This document shows positions 34,820-43,880 of a DNA stretch of 49,074 bases, piece after piece. Numbering within the stretch: position 1 is the stretch's first letter; each line of letters opens with the position of its first letter. The notes below the pieces were generated by a model. It was not told the origin of the DNA and ran no database searches. It saw only the letters and a list, made by a program, of their open reading frames with translations. The position numbers and the translations under genes are program-made. The stretch is from Gammaproteobacteria bacterium (lineage in GTDB: Bacteria > Pseudomonadota > Gammaproteobacteria > Arenicellales > Poriferihabitantaceae): NCBI GenBank assembly GCA_028817405.1, contig JAPPPS010000081.1:1-49074 (forward strand), written 5' to 3'.

Positions 34820-36175
34820 TCAATTCCGCGGCGGCTGGGCCGGGTCGGCAACCGTCGCCGCGCCGGCCGCGCCGGCCGCGCCCACCGATTCCCCGGCCGA
34901 ATCCCCGCCCGCCACATCCAGCGTCAGGCGCAAGTCGCGGCCGACTCGCCGCAAGTCGGCGAATTGGAGGCGGTGGCGGTCATCGAGGCTTTCCAAGCCC
35001 GGCAAATCGAACATCTCGCGCGCGCCGCCGCCGCCGAGCAAGTCCGGCGCGAGATAAACCACGACTTGGTCGACCAATCCCTGCCGCAGCAACTCGCCGC
35101 TCAATTGCGGGCCGGCTTCCACCAGCAAATCGTTGACTTCGCGCGCCGCCAGTTCGCGCATGACTTGCGCCAGGTCGATGCGCCGGCCGGCGGCGCGGCA
35201 GACCAGCACTTCCACGCCGGGGCCGCGCAACAGCCCGATGGCCGCGGCCTCGGCCGCGGTGGTGATGAGCAACGCGTTGCCGGGCGCGCGCAGGATTTTC
35301 GCCCGCGGCGGGGTACTCAAGTGGCTGTCGAGGATGACGCGCAGCGGCTGGCGGCCGGTCGCCAGTTTGCCGTCGCGGCGCGCCCCCAAACGCACGGTTA
35401 GGCGCGGGTCGTCGCGCAGCACCGTGCCGATGCCGGTGAGAATCGCGGAACTGGCGGCGCGCAGACGGTGCGCGTCGCGGCGCGCCGCTGGGCCGGTAAT
35501 CCACTGGCTGCGGCCGTCGGCGAGCGCGGTTTTGCCGTCCAAACTGGCGGCCATTTTCAGCGTCACCCACGGTCGCCCGACGCTGAAACGGGCGCAAAAT
35601 CCGCGGTTTAATTGCGCCGCGGCGCGCGCGCCAACGCCGACCGTGACTTCGACGCCGGCGCGCCGCAACGCGCCCACGCCGTCGACGCGCGGGTTGGGGT
35701 CGTACATGGCGATGACCGCGCGGCCGATGCCGGCCGCGATGACCGCATCCGCGCACGGCGGGGTGCGCCCGTGATGCGAGCACGGCTCCAAGTTGGAATA
35801 CAGGGTCGCGCCGGCGGCGCGTTTGCCGGCCTGGCGCAGCGCCGCGATTTCCGCGTGCTCACCGCCGGCCGCGCGATGCCAGCCCTCGCCGACCACCGCG
35901 CCGCCGGCCACCACCACGCAGCCGACGCGCGGGTTGGGGTGGGTGCTGTTGATGCCCTTGGCCGCCAACGCCAGCGCGCGCGCCATGTGTTTTGCGTCGG
36001 CGGCGGCGGTGGGGCCGGCGATGCTGACGACCGCGGCGGCCGGCCGGGCCGCGACCTCGGCGGCCGCGGCGTTTTGCGCCGGTGCCGGTGCCGGTGCCGG
36101 CGCCGGTGCCGCCGGAGACCCCACGGCCGACCCCGGCCGATGCCGGGCGGCGAATTCTTTGACCGCGTCGAACAT
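34820..36175 (-). CDS. ribD: Riboflavin deaminase/reductase, bifunctional
   Basis: A bifunctional protein that deaminates then reduces the GTP-derived pyrimidine. The N-terminal deaminase shows HPNPRVGCVV, GEHAEIAAL (zinc His and catalytic Glu) and PCSHHGRTPPC (two zinc Cys); the reductase domain shows RPWVTLKMAASLDGKTA, SQWITGPAARRDAHRLRA and TGIGTVLRDDPRLTVR. Usual length is about 370; here 451. The extra residues are N-terminal (about 60, with a (PA)n run from GGTGCC repeats, 36073-36108) and a C-terminal Ala/Gly tail. A start at the internal Met of KHMARAL would remove the N-terminal extension and cannot be excluded. It follows nrdR by 9 bases. Confidence 0.92.
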   Translation of the reverse strand: MFDAVKEFAARHRPGSAVGSPAAPAPAPAPAPAQNAAAAEVAARPAAAVVSIAGPTAAADAKHMARALALAAKGINSTHPNPRVGCVVVAGGAVVGEGWHRAAGGEHAEIAALRQAGKRAAGATLYSNLEPCSHHGRTPPCADAVIAAGIGRAVIAMYDPNPRVDGVGALRRAGVEVTVGVGARAAAQLNRGFCARFSVGRPWVTLKMAASLDGKTALADGRSQWITGPAARRDAHRLRAASSAILTGIGTVLRDDPRLTVRLGARRDGKLATGRQPLRVILDSHLSTPPRAKILRAPGNALLITTAAEAAAIGLLRGPGVEVLVCRAAGRRIDLAQVMRELAAREVNDLLVEAGPQLSGELLRQGLVDQVVVYLAPDLLGGGGAREMFDLPGLESLDDRHRLQFADLRRVGRDLRLTLDVAGGDSAGESVGAAGAAGAATVADPAQPPRN

Positions 36176-36184
36176 GCTTAAGAC

Positions 36185-36691
36185 TCAGACCTTGGCGCCG
36201 CCGAAAATCGACAGTTGCACTTTGTTCGGGCGGCTCAGTTGCGCGCCGCGCAGGCGCTCGACCTCGGTGTTGAAAGCGTCGACATCCTGAAACCGGCGGT
36301 ACACCGAAGCGAAGCGCAGATACGCCACGCCGTCCAGTTCGCTCAACTCGCGCATCACCGCCTCGCCGATGGCCGCGGCCGGCACTTCGCGCTCGCCGGC
36401 GCAGGTGAAACGGCGCATCACGCGCTTAATCGCGCCCTCGACGGTTTCGCCGCTGACCGGGCGTTTTTCCAGCGCGCGGTCGATGCCGCGCCGCAGTTTC
36501 GACTCATCGAACTTCTCGCGCCGGCCGTCGAATTTAATCACCTGCGGCATCGACAGCACGGTCTGCTCGAAGGTGCTGAAACGCTCGGCGCAAGCCGCGC
36601 ATTCGCGCCGGCGACGCACGCATTCGCCGCCGTCGCCGAGCCGCGAGTCGATGACCCGGGTGTCGGGGTGCGCGCAGTAGGGGCATTGCAT
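36185..36691 (-). CDS. nrdR: Transcriptional repressor NrdR
   Basis: A 168-residue zinc-ribbon plus ATP-cone repressor of ribonucleotide reductase genes. The zinc ribbon CPYCAHPDTRVIDSR...CVRRRRECAAC holds the Cys pairs, and the ATP-cone domain starts at VIKFDGRREKFDESKLRRGIDRAL. NrdR is activated by (d)ATP and binds pairs of NrdR boxes. A matching pair of boxes lies before nrdJa at 43881-43930. ATG 36691 (MQCPYC) was chosen rather than 36724. It is 9 bases upstream of ribD, the known nrdR-ribD linkage in gammaproteobacteria. Confidence 0.96.
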   Translation of the reverse strand: MQCPYCAHPDTRVIDSRLGDGGECVRRRRECAACAERFSTFEQTVLSMPQVIKFDGRREKFDESKLRRGIDRALEKRPVSGETVEGAIKRVMRRFTCAGEREVPAAAIGEAVMRELSELDGVAYLRFASVYRRFQDVDAFNTEVERLRGAQLSRPNKVQLSIFGGAKV

Positions 36692-36766
36692 CGGTTCACG
36701 CCTCCATCGAAAATGCCGCGCCAAGCCGGGGGCCGGGCACAGGCGCGCGGTCAGGCGGGGCCGCGG

Positions 36767-37930
36767 TTACGGTTGCGCCGCGGGCGCGTCTTCGCCTTCC
36801 TTTTTCACCGGCAGCATGTCTTCGCGGGTGATGCCGAGCGCCAGCACCACCGGGCTGGCGACAAAAACCGATGAGTAGGTGCCGACGACCACGCCGATGA
36901 ACAGCGCGATGGCGAAGCCGCGAATCACTTCGCCGCCGAAAATCAACAAGGTCAAAACCACGAACAGCGTGGTCAGCGAGGTCAGCACCGTGCGCGGCAG
37001 GGTTTGGTTGATGGAGATGTTGATGATGTCGACCGCGCCGTGCTTGCGCATTTTGCGGAAGTTTTCGCGGATGCGGTCGTAGACCACGATGGTGTCGTTC
37101 AGCGAGTAGCCGATGACCGCCAGCACCGCGGCCAGCACCGGCAACGAGAACTCGAACTGAAACAGCGAGAAGATGCCCACCGTGACCAGCACATCATGCG
37201 CCAGCGCGATGACCGAGCCGACCGCAAAACGCCATTCAAAACGGAAGGTGACATAAATTAACACGCCGATGAGCGCATACAGCATCGCCAAGCCGCCTTG
37301 GTTGGCGAGTTCGTCGCCGACTTGCGGGCCGACGAATTCCACCCGGCGCATCTGCACCCGGCAGTCGGCGACGGTGGTGGCGGGCGCGGTTTCCGGGGTG
37401 ACGGTGGATTCGTCGGTGGAATCGGGGACGGTCGATTCGGCGACGGTATCGGCGACGGTGGAATCGGCGACGGTGGAGTCATCGATGAGGGCATCGCCGC
37501 GCACCGACACGCATTGCTGCAAGCCGCCGGGGCTCTCCTCGCCGGACAGTTGCTCGCCGAACGGCGCGCGCAGCACATTGATGAGTCGCTCGCTCAATCT
37601 CGCCGCGGAGCCGGCCGCATCGCCATCGACCGTGGCCGCGGCCGCGGAACCGGCCGGCAACCTCACCAACACATCCCGCGCGGTGCCGAAATGCTGCACC
37701 ACCGCGTCGCTGAAACCGCCCTCGCGCAACGCGCCGCGCACCGACTCGATTTCCACCGATTCCTCGTAGCCGACTTCGACCAAAGTACCGCCGCTGAAAT
37801 CGATGCCGAAGTTCAGGCCGCGGCCGAGCAGCGAGGATAGCCCTGCGACCAACAACAGCGTCGACACCGTCAGCGCCAACTTGCGCCGGCCGAGGAAGTC
37901 GATGCGGGTGGCGCGCTTGAAAATTTCCAT
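36767..37930 (-). CDS. secF: Protein translocase subunit SecF
   Basis: A 387-residue RND-like SecF with six membrane segments. The first TM (TLLLVAGLSSLLG) is followed by the GLNFGIDFSGGTLVEV motif, and the C-terminal part shows GGLAMLYALIGVLIYV, VIALAHDVLVTVGIF, AVIGYSLNDTIVVYDRIREN and NQTLPRTVLTSLTTLFVVLTLL, all conserved. SecDF uses the proton motive force to pull secreted proteins across the inner membrane. Usual length is about 310; the extra 70 residues are mostly a repeat-derived (STVADSTVAD)n insert at about residues 145-185 in the first periplasmic domain (DNA 37375-37490), plus an acidic C-terminal tail. It is followed by 40 bases to secD on the minus strand. Confidence 0.93.
   Translation of the reverse strand: MEIFKRATRIDFLGRRKLALTVSTLLLVAGLSSLLGRGLNFGIDFSGGTLVEVGYEESVEIESVRGALREGGFSDAVVQHFGTARDVLVRLPAGSAAAATVDGDAAGSAARLSERLINVLRAPFGEQLSGEESPGGLQQCVSVRGDALIDDSTVADSTVADTVAESTVPDSTDESTVTPETAPATTVADCRVQMRRVEFVGPQVGDELANQGGLAMLYALIGVLIYVTFRFEWRFAVGSVIALAHDVLVTVGIFSLFQFEFSLPVLAAVLAVIGYSLNDTIVVYDRIRENFRKMRKHGAVDIINISINQTLPRTVLTSLTTLFVVLTLLIFGGEVIRGFAIALFIGVVVGTYSSVFVASPVVLALGITREDMLPVKKEGEDAPAAQP
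37375..37490 (-). repeat. GATTCCACCGTCGCC-type repeat in secF
   Basis: Units of GATTCCACCGTCGCC (15 bases, degenerate) on the minus strand, read Asp-Ser-Thr-Val-Ala. The same word, in the same frame, forms the insert in ispA, and read on the opposite strand it produces the Ser-Pro-Glu stretch in the diaminopropionate lyase. Confidence 0.85.
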
Positions 37931-37970
37931 GTCGGGTCTCGAATGCTTGGAGGCTGAAATGCTTAAATCA

Positions 37971-39854
37971 CTAAATCGACAACGCGCGCACCGACTTGCC
38001 GCCGTAGTACCAATTGATGAGGACGCGCGTGACCATGATGGCGGTGAACATCGAGGTGAGAATGCCGATGCTCAACGTGACCGCGAAGCCTTTAATTGGA
38101 CCGGTGCCGAAATTGAACAGCACCACGGCGGCGATGAGGGTGGTGATGTTGGCGTCGACGATGGTCGACAGCGCGCGGTCGTAGCCCAAGTGGATGCTGG
38201 CTTGCGGCGAGTTGCCGTTGCGAATTTCCTCGCGGATGCGCTCGAAAATGAGGACATTGGCGTCCACCGCCATGCCGACGGTGAGCACGATGCCGGCCAC
38301 GCCGGGCAAGGTCAGCGTCGCCTGAAAGAACGACAGCACCGCCACCATCAACGCCAAGTTCAAGGTCAAGGCGATGGTCGAGGTGACGCCGAACACGCGG
38401 TAATAAATGAGCATGAAAACCAGCACCAACAGGAAGCCGGCAAGCACCGAGTTGAAGCCCTGGTTGATGTTGGCGCGGCCGAGGCTGGGGCCGACGGTGC
38501 GCTCCTCGATGATTTCCACCGGCGCGGCCAAGGCCCCCGCGCGCAGCATCAACGCCAAGTCGCGCGCCTCGGACACGCTGTCCAAACCCTCGATTTGGAA
38601 ACGCTTGCCCAACTGGTCGCGAATCACCGGCGCGGTCAGCACTTCCTCGATTTTGCGACTCACGCGCAGCGGCCGGCCGCGCGCGTCGCGCTCGACATTG
38701 CCGTCCGCGTCGCGCTTGAGTTGCGAGGCGGTTTCCAGATACACCACCGCCATGCGGTTGCCGATGTTCTCGCCGGTGATGCGCGAGTTGATGCGCGCGC
38801 CCGCGGCGTCCAAGGTGATGCTGACAATCGGCGAGCCGGTCTGGGTGTCCAAACTGGCCGCGGCGTCGATGATGTTTTCGCCGGAATAAATGACGCGGCG
38901 CAGCAGCAGAATGCGGCGGTCGTCGCGGAAACGGTAGAACCGCGAGCCGGCGGGGGCCTGGCCGGATTGCAACGCCTCGGCGTTGTGTTCTTCGTCCACC
39001 AAGCGCATCTCCAGCGTGGCGGCGCGGCCGAGGATGCGCTTGGCGCGCGCGGTGTCCTGCACGCCCGGCAACTGAATCACCAAGCGCGCGTCGCCCTGGC
39101 GCTGCACCACCGGCTCGGCAACGCCCAACTGGTCGATGCGGTTGCGCAGCGCGGTCATGTTTTGCTCCAGCGCGAACGCCTTAATCTCGTCGACGCGCTC
39201 CTCGCCGAGCCGCGCCAACAACACGCCGCTGCGCGCTTCGTCGACGCGCGTCTCCAACTCCGGCGCGCGCCGCGCGATGAGCGCCTCGGCCGGCTCGATT
39301 TGCCCGGCGTCGCGCAATGCGACTTCGATGTCGCCGTCCGGGTTGGGGCGGATGCGACGGTAGCGCAGGCCGCCTTCGCGCAGGATGCGTTTTAGGTCCG
39401 CGGTGTATCGGTCATGCGCGCGCGCGACGGCGCTGTCCATGTCGACTTCCAGCAGGAAATGCACGCCGCCGCGCAAGTCCAAGCCGAGGTACATCGGGTT
39501 GGCGCCGGAGTCGGTCAGCCACGCCGGCGCGCCGGACAACAGCGTGAGCGCGGTGGTGTAACCGTCGCCGAGTTCGCGCTCGATGACTTCGCGCGCCTGC
39601 AACTGGCTCTCGATGTCGGCGAATCTCACGCGGATGCCGTCGGCGTCGCGCGCCAGCGCCTTGACCTCGATGGACGCCTCCGCCAGCGCCGACTCGACGC
39701 GCTGCAGCGCCTCAGCCCCGACGCTCAGCCCGCGCGCGCCGCGCACCTGCACGCCGGGGTCGTTGCCGAACACATTCGGCAGCGCATAAAACGCCCCGAC
39801 CGCGAGCACTAACGCGACCAGCGAATATTTCCACCAAGCGGTTTTGTTCAGCAT
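37971..39854 (-). CDS. secD: Protein translocase subunit SecD
   Basis: A 627-residue SecD: N-terminal TM, P1 head domain with GLDLRGGVHFLLEVDMDSA, VVQRQGDARLVIQLPGVQD, and five C-terminal TM segments with GLDSVSEARDLALMLRAGALAAPVEIIEERTVGPSLG, FGVTSTIALTLNLALMVAVLS and ADANVLIFERIREEIRNGNS. The length agrees with E. coli SecD (615), and no repeat insert is visible, unlike secF. The usual upstream gene yajC is not here; a DUF2335 membrane protein and two other genes lie upstream instead. Confidence 0.95.
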   Translation of the reverse strand: MLNKTAWWKYSLVALVLAVGAFYALPNVFGNDPGVQVRGARGLSVGAEALQRVESALAEASIEVKALARDADGIRVRFADIESQLQAREVIERELGDGYTTALTLLSGAPAWLTDSGANPMYLGLDLRGGVHFLLEVDMDSAVARAHDRYTADLKRILREGGLRYRRIRPNPDGDIEVALRDAGQIEPAEALIARRAPELETRVDEARSGVLLARLGEERVDEIKAFALEQNMTALRNRIDQLGVAEPVVQRQGDARLVIQLPGVQDTARAKRILGRAATLEMRLVDEEHNAEALQSGQAPAGSRFYRFRDDRRILLLRRVIYSGENIIDAAASLDTQTGSPIVSITLDAAGARINSRITGENIGNRMAVVYLETASQLKRDADGNVERDARGRPLRVSRKIEEVLTAPVIRDQLGKRFQIEGLDSVSEARDLALMLRAGALAAPVEIIEERTVGPSLGRANINQGFNSVLAGFLLVLVFMLIYYRVFGVTSTIALTLNLALMVAVLSFFQATLTLPGVAGIVLTVGMAVDANVLIFERIREEIRNGNSPQASIHLGYDRALSTIVDANITTLIAAVVLFNFGTGPIKGFAVTLSIGILTSMFTAIMVTRVLINWYYGGKSVRALSI

Positions 39855-39907
39855 GATTGATGCGGGTTGGATGCGATTTTCATGAGCGGCGGCGCGTTGG
39901 ATTTTGA

Positions 39908-40366
39908 CTACGCGGGCGGATGCGGATGCTGCGTCATCTCACGCCGCAACGCGGCCTGGCGGATGCGCGAACCGTACACGAACACCGCGGCCAGCCCGGT
40001 GAGGTTCAGCCCGACCAGCCCGACGCCGGCCCAGTCGTGACCGATTGCAATCAAATAAATTCCGCCCGCAATCACCATCGTCGAAAGCGCGAAACCGGCG
40101 ATTAAGCCGAGATAACTGCGCTTGGAATCGCCGCGAATCACCGTGCTTTCCATGTCGATGCGATGCGCGGTTTGGGTTTCGGCGAGTTTCAGGATTCGGT
40201 CGGCCGCGCCGGGGACCAGCATTTCGTAACCTTCAAGCGTTTGCGGCGGCGGGATTGGGCCGGACCAGGTTTTTGTCTCGACGGTGGCGATGTGCCGCCG
40301 GTTCGATACGCCGCCCACTGGCGGCCGGGACCGGGACAAGCGATGGTTCGCGCGCCCTCTGCTCAC
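39908..40366 (-). CDS. DUF2335 membrane protein
   Basis: A 152-residue protein with the DUF2335 pattern: WSGPIPPPQTLEGYEMLVPGAADRILKLAETQTAHR, then two membrane segments (about residues 87-105 and 112-130) and a short basic tail. Family members are small inner-membrane proteins of unknown function, often found in mobile or accessory regions. It starts with GTG 40366, overlapping the stop of the next upstream small gene by four bases, so the pair is coupled. The first 30 residues before the motif are basic and not conserved; a later start cannot be excluded. Confidence 0.75.
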   Translation of the reverse strand: MSRGRANHRLSRSRPPVGGVSNRRHIATVETKTWSGPIPPPQTLEGYEMLVPGAADRILKLAETQTAHRIDMESTVIRGDSKRSYLGLIAGFALSTMVIAGGIYLIAIGHDWAGVGLVGLNLTGLAAVFVYGSRIRQAALRREMTQHPHPPA

Positions 40367-40611
40367 CCTTCACTCGCGGTGTTGTCCGCGGCGGCCAACC
40401 GGTCCGATTCCTCGGCAGTGAACTCCGCCACGGCATGGCGAAAATCCCCTCCGATGACCTCCCAGTCCTTGCGCAGCGCGGCGCTGTCCGGGTCGGTATC
40501 GCCGGGGGCGCCGGACGCGTTGTAGACGCCAAGCGTGTTGCCAAAATCCATGATGCGCGCCACGCCTTCGGCAAACGAAGGGCGGGCGTAGAGGTAGTCG
40601 CTGGGTTGCAT
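40363..40611 (-). CDS. Small unknown soluble protein
   Basis: An 82-residue acidic protein (MQPSDYLYARPSFAEGVARIMDFGNTLGVYNAS...) that I do not recognise. It contains LRKDWEVIGGDFRHAV. The phrase DWEVIGGDFRHAV suggests a soluble helical protein; no membrane segment or Cys. A good GGGAGA lies about 7 bases before the ATG. It is translationally coupled to the DUF2335 gene by a GTGA overlap, and they are probably transcribed together. Many Asp-Phe-Gly and Tyr positions suggest it is real rather than an overlap artefact. Confidence 0.65.
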   Translation of the reverse strand: MQPSDYLYARPSFAEGVARIMDFGNTLGVYNASGAPGDTDPDSAALRKDWEVIGGDFRHAVAEFTAEESDRLAAADNTASEG

Positions 40612-40670
40612 GTCGGTCTCCCGTGGGGTTGGTTTAAGGGCGCGAGTATAGGCGTTGCGATGGGCGCGCG

Positions 40671-41450
40671 TCAACTGCATTTGCTCTCGCCGCAGTTCAG
40701 GCAGGTCAGGCAGTTGTCCATGACAATCATCGCTTTGGTGTGGCACTTGCCGCACAACTCCGCGCCCGCGGGGAAGTCGCCGTTGGCGTCGCCGAGGTCG
40801 GCTTTGAGGGCGGCCTGCTGCTGCTCGAACTTGCGGCGTTTTTGCTCGATGATTTCGCGCTGGTGCTTGTCGACCACCGGCGCTTTGATGAGGCCGATGA
40901 TTTTCAGGTGCGCCTCGATGACATAGCCGATTTCCGCGACCAGCGACGGCATGTATTTGCCGCCTTTGCGGAAGTAGCCGCCCTTCGGGTCGAACACGCT
41001 TTGCAGTTCCTTGACCAGAAAGGTGACATCGCCGCCCTTGCGAAACACCGCGGACACGATGAGAGTCAGCGCGGAAATCCACTGGTAGTGGTCCATGTTT
41101 TTGGAGTTGATGAACATCTCGAACGGGCGGCGTTTTTCGTACGGCGTGCCGGGGTTCAGCAGCATGTCGTTGATGGTGATGTAGAACGCGTGTTCGGACA
41201 CCGGGGTTTTGATTTTGTAGGTGCTGCCGACCAACATCTCCGGGCGCTCGACCTTCTCGTGCATGCGCGCGATGTTGCCCGCACCGTTGCCGCCGTGGCC
41301 GGTCGCGCGGGTTTTGGCCGCCGGGGCCGACGCTGTCGATGTCGATGTCGATGCCGCTGACTTGGAGTCGGACTCGGCCTCGGCGGCGCGCTCTTCCTGC
41401 GCTTCGACGAGGTGGTAGTCGACGATTTTCTGCTTGATTTGGATGCTCAT
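40671..41450 (-). CDS. nrdJb: B12-dependent ribonucleotide reductase, small fragment (NrdJb-like)
   Basis: A 259-residue protein matching the C-terminal part of adenosylcobalamin-dependent (class II) ribonucleotide reductase that is encoded separately in Pseudomonas (NrdJb). Recognisable are KIKTPVSEHAFYITIND, FEMFINSKNMDHYQWISALTLIVSAVFRKG and the C-terminal Cys cluster GKCHTKAMIVMDNCLTCLNCGESKC, probably the zinc or redox motif. Residues 20-55 (Ser/Thr/Ala-rich) are low complexity. It lies 88 bases after nrdJa on the same strand. The sequence is weakly similar outside these blocks, so the assignment rests largely on its position and the Cys end. Confidence 0.82.
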   Translation of the reverse strand: MSIQIKQKIVDYHLVEAQEERAAEAESDSKSAASTSTSTASAPAAKTRATGHGGNGAGNIARMHEKVERPEMLVGSTYKIKTPVSEHAFYITINDMLLNPGTPYEKRRPFEMFINSKNMDHYQWISALTLIVSAVFRKGGDVTFLVKELQSVFDPKGGYFRKGGKYMPSLVAEIGYVIEAHLKIIGLIKAPVVDKHQREIIEQKRRKFEQQQAALKADLGDANGDFPAGAELCGKCHTKAMIVMDNCLTCLNCGESKCS

Positions 41451-41538
41451 GTTCGAAGTGCTCTCGAGGTGAAGTTCGCGGTTCGCGCGCCAAGCCGCGG
41501 TTGAAATCCGCAGATTGAATCCCGCTTAAAACCCGCGG

Positions 41539-43692
41539 TCAGAACCGCCCGTAATACCCTTCCTTCAACGCGTCAAACAAATTCGCGGCGGTGTGCGTCT
41601 CGCCGTCGTATTCGATTTCCTCGTTGCCTTTGGCTTCGACCGTCTCGCCGTTGTCGAGGGTAAAACGATAGGTGGTGTTTTCCAAGTCCGCGTCCTTGAC
41701 CAACACGCCTTGGAACACGGCCGGATTGAAGCGGAAAGTGGTGCAGCCTTTCAAGCCCTTCTCCCACGCATAACGGTAGATGTCTTGAAACTCTTCGAAG
41801 GCGAAATCGGTCGGCACATTGGCGGTCTTGGAAATCGACGAGTCAATCCACTGCTGGGCCGCGGCCTGCACATCGACATGCTGCTTGGGCGTGATGTCGG
41901 CGGCGGTGATGAAATAATCCGGCAGTTGGTTGCGCGCATCCTCGGCGCTCGGCGAGGCGTCGGGGTTGACCAGTTGCCGGTACGCCAACAACTCAAACGA
42001 CAGCACCTCCACTTTCTGCTTCGATTTCTTGCCCTCGCGAATCACATTGCGGCTGTACATGTGCGCGAACGACGGCTCAATGCCGTTGCTGGCGTTGTTG
42101 CCGAGCGACAAACTGATGGTGCCGGTCGGGGCGATGGAAGTGTGGTGGGTGTAGCGGCAACCCTTCTCGGCGATGGCATCGCGCAGCGTTTGCGGGAACT
42201 GCTGCATGTATCGACTATACTTCCCCATCAGCACCGCGCCACGCACCCGGTCGCCGGCTTGGTAACCGTCCTCGGCCATCTCCGGGCGGCGCGCCAACAT
42301 CTCGACGGTGACCTCAAACTCCTGGTCGAGAATCGGCGCGCACCCCTTCTCCTCGGCTAATTGAATGCCGGTCTCCCAGCCCACTTCCGCCATCTCTTGC
42401 GCCACCCGCCGGGTGAAGTCCAGCGACTCCTCGCTGCCGTATTTAATGCCGAGAAGCGTCAACGCCGAGCCCAGCCCCAAGAAGCCCATGCCGTGACGGC
42501 GTTTGGCGGTAATCTCGGCGCGCTGCTGCGCCAGCGGCAACTCGTTGACCTCCACCACATTGTCCAGCATGCGCGAGAACACCGCGACCACTTCACGGTA
42601 TTTTTCCCAGTCAAAACGCGCATCGGTGGTGAACGGCTGGTCGACAAACCGCGTTAGGTTGACCGAGCCCAGCAGGCATGCGCCGTACGGCGGCAGCGGC
42701 TGTTCGCCGCATGGATTGGTGGCGCGGATGTTCTCGCAGAACCAGTTGTTGTTCAGGTCGTTGATGCGGTCGATGAGGATGAAGCCCGGCTCGGCGTAGT
42801 CGTAGGTGGAACTCATAATCACATTCCACAACCGCTTGGCGCGCACCGTCTCATACACCCGGCAGGCGGTGCGGCCCAAGTCGTCGGTGATGTAATCGTC
42901 GTTGTCGCCGCGCGGCCAGTGCCGCCAGATAATTTTGGATGCGCCGTCTTCAAACTCGCGCGCCGTGGCCGGAAACGACAGTGGCCATGCGGCATCGTCG
43001 GCCACCGCCTGCATGAACTCGTCGGTAATCAAACACGACAGGTTGAACTGGCGCAGGCGGCGGTCTTCGCGCTTGGCGCGGATGAACCCCATGATGTCCG
43101 GGTGGCTGATGTCGAAAGTGCCCATCTGCGCGCCGCGGCGGCCGCCGGCCGAGGACACGGTGAAGCACATTGAGTCGAAAATATCCATGAACGACAGCGG
43201 CCCGGAGGTATACGCGCCGGCGCCGCTGACGAACGCGCCTTTGGGCCGCAGGGTGGAGAATTCATAGCCGATGCCGCAGCCGGCTTTCAGGGTCATGCCG
43301 GCCTCGTGCACCGAGACCAGAATGCCGTCCATGGAATCCGGCACCGTGCGCGACACCGTGCAATTAATGGTACTGGTCGCTGGTTTGTGCTGCTGCGCGC
43401 CGGCGTTGGCGACGATGCGCCCGGCCGGGATGGCGCCGTTTTGCAACGCCCACAGGAATTTTTCATACCACGCGCGCTGTTGTTCTTCGCCGCTCTCGAC
43501 CGCCGCCAAAGTGCCGGCGACGCGCTCAAAAGTGGCGTCGATGTCGGCGTCCACGGCCTCGCCGCGCACCGTTTTGAGGCGGTATTTTTTGTCCCAGATG
43601 TCGGCCGAAGCGGGCTGCATTTCGATGCGCTGCGGGTCGCGCGGGCCGTGGCGCGGGCCGGTTTTTTGCCGAATGGCTGTAACTTGTGACAT
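41539..43692 (-). CDS. nrdJa: B12-dependent ribonucleotide reductase, catalytic subunit (NrdJa)
   Basis: A 717-residue class II ribonucleotide reductase catalytic chain, which converts ribonucleotides to deoxyribonucleotides using adenosylcobalamin. TINCTVS (Cys111, redox), the HEAGMTLKAGCGIGYEFS block, GRRGAQMG, and the active site NPCGEQPLPPYGACLLGSVNL (Asn326, Cys328 thiyl, Glu330) are visible. The partner NrdJb is the next gene. A pair of NrdR boxes lies 190 bases upstream, so control by NrdR (encoded at 36185-36691) is expected. I found no clear cobalamin riboswitch in the leader. The ribosome site AGAGG is 6 bases before ATG 43692. Confidence 0.95.
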   Translation of the reverse strand: MSQVTAIRQKTGPRHGPRDPQRIEMQPASADIWDKKYRLKTVRGEAVDADIDATFERVAGTLAAVESGEEQQRAWYEKFLWALQNGAIPAGRIVANAGAQQHKPATSTINCTVSRTVPDSMDGILVSVHEAGMTLKAGCGIGYEFSTLRPKGAFVSGAGAYTSGPLSFMDIFDSMCFTVSSAGGRRGAQMGTFDISHPDIMGFIRAKREDRRLRQFNLSCLITDEFMQAVADDAAWPLSFPATAREFEDGASKIIWRHWPRGDNDDYITDDLGRTACRVYETVRAKRLWNVIMSSTYDYAEPGFILIDRINDLNNNWFCENIRATNPCGEQPLPPYGACLLGSVNLTRFVDQPFTTDARFDWEKYREVVAVFSRMLDNVVEVNELPLAQQRAEITAKRRHGMGFLGLGSALTLLGIKYGSEESLDFTRRVAQEMAEVGWETGIQLAEEKGCAPILDQEFEVTVEMLARRPEMAEDGYQAGDRVRGAVLMGKYSRYMQQFPQTLRDAIAEKGCRYTHHTSIAPTGTISLSLGNNASNGIEPSFAHMYSRNVIREGKKSKQKVEVLSFELLAYRQLVNPDASPSAEDARNQLPDYFITAADITPKQHVDVQAAAQQWIDSSISKTANVPTDFAFEEFQDIYRYAWEKGLKGCTTFRFNPAVFQGVLVKDADLENTTYRFTLDNGETVEAKGNEEIEYDGETHTAANLFDALKEGYYGRF

Positions 43693-43880
43693 GGCTGCCT
43701 CTTTTGGTTTGCTCGGTTGTCGAGTTTGCTCTCGCTTGCTCTGACTGGGTCTCTTTGCGTCTTTTCGCCACCGGCCGCCGGTGCCGCCAATGGCCGCCAG
43801 TTTAACACCGCCTGACCGTCAGTCGCTGCGCCGGTGGCATCAGCCGGTTATTTTAGCCGAAAGCGGTTTTGACCGGCGAC

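Noticed and set aside
36176-36184. FMN riboswitch before ribD or ribB
   Set aside because: There is no room: nrdR and ribD are 9 bases apart and the other rib genes overlap.
37803-39395. 530-residue plus-strand frame over secD
   Set aside because: Shadow frame; secD is complete on the other strand.
43693-43880. Cobalamin riboswitch upstream of nrdJa
   Set aside because: I searched the leader for the B12-box consensus and did not find it, although a short CTGAC-G-GTCAG stem and other pairings exist.
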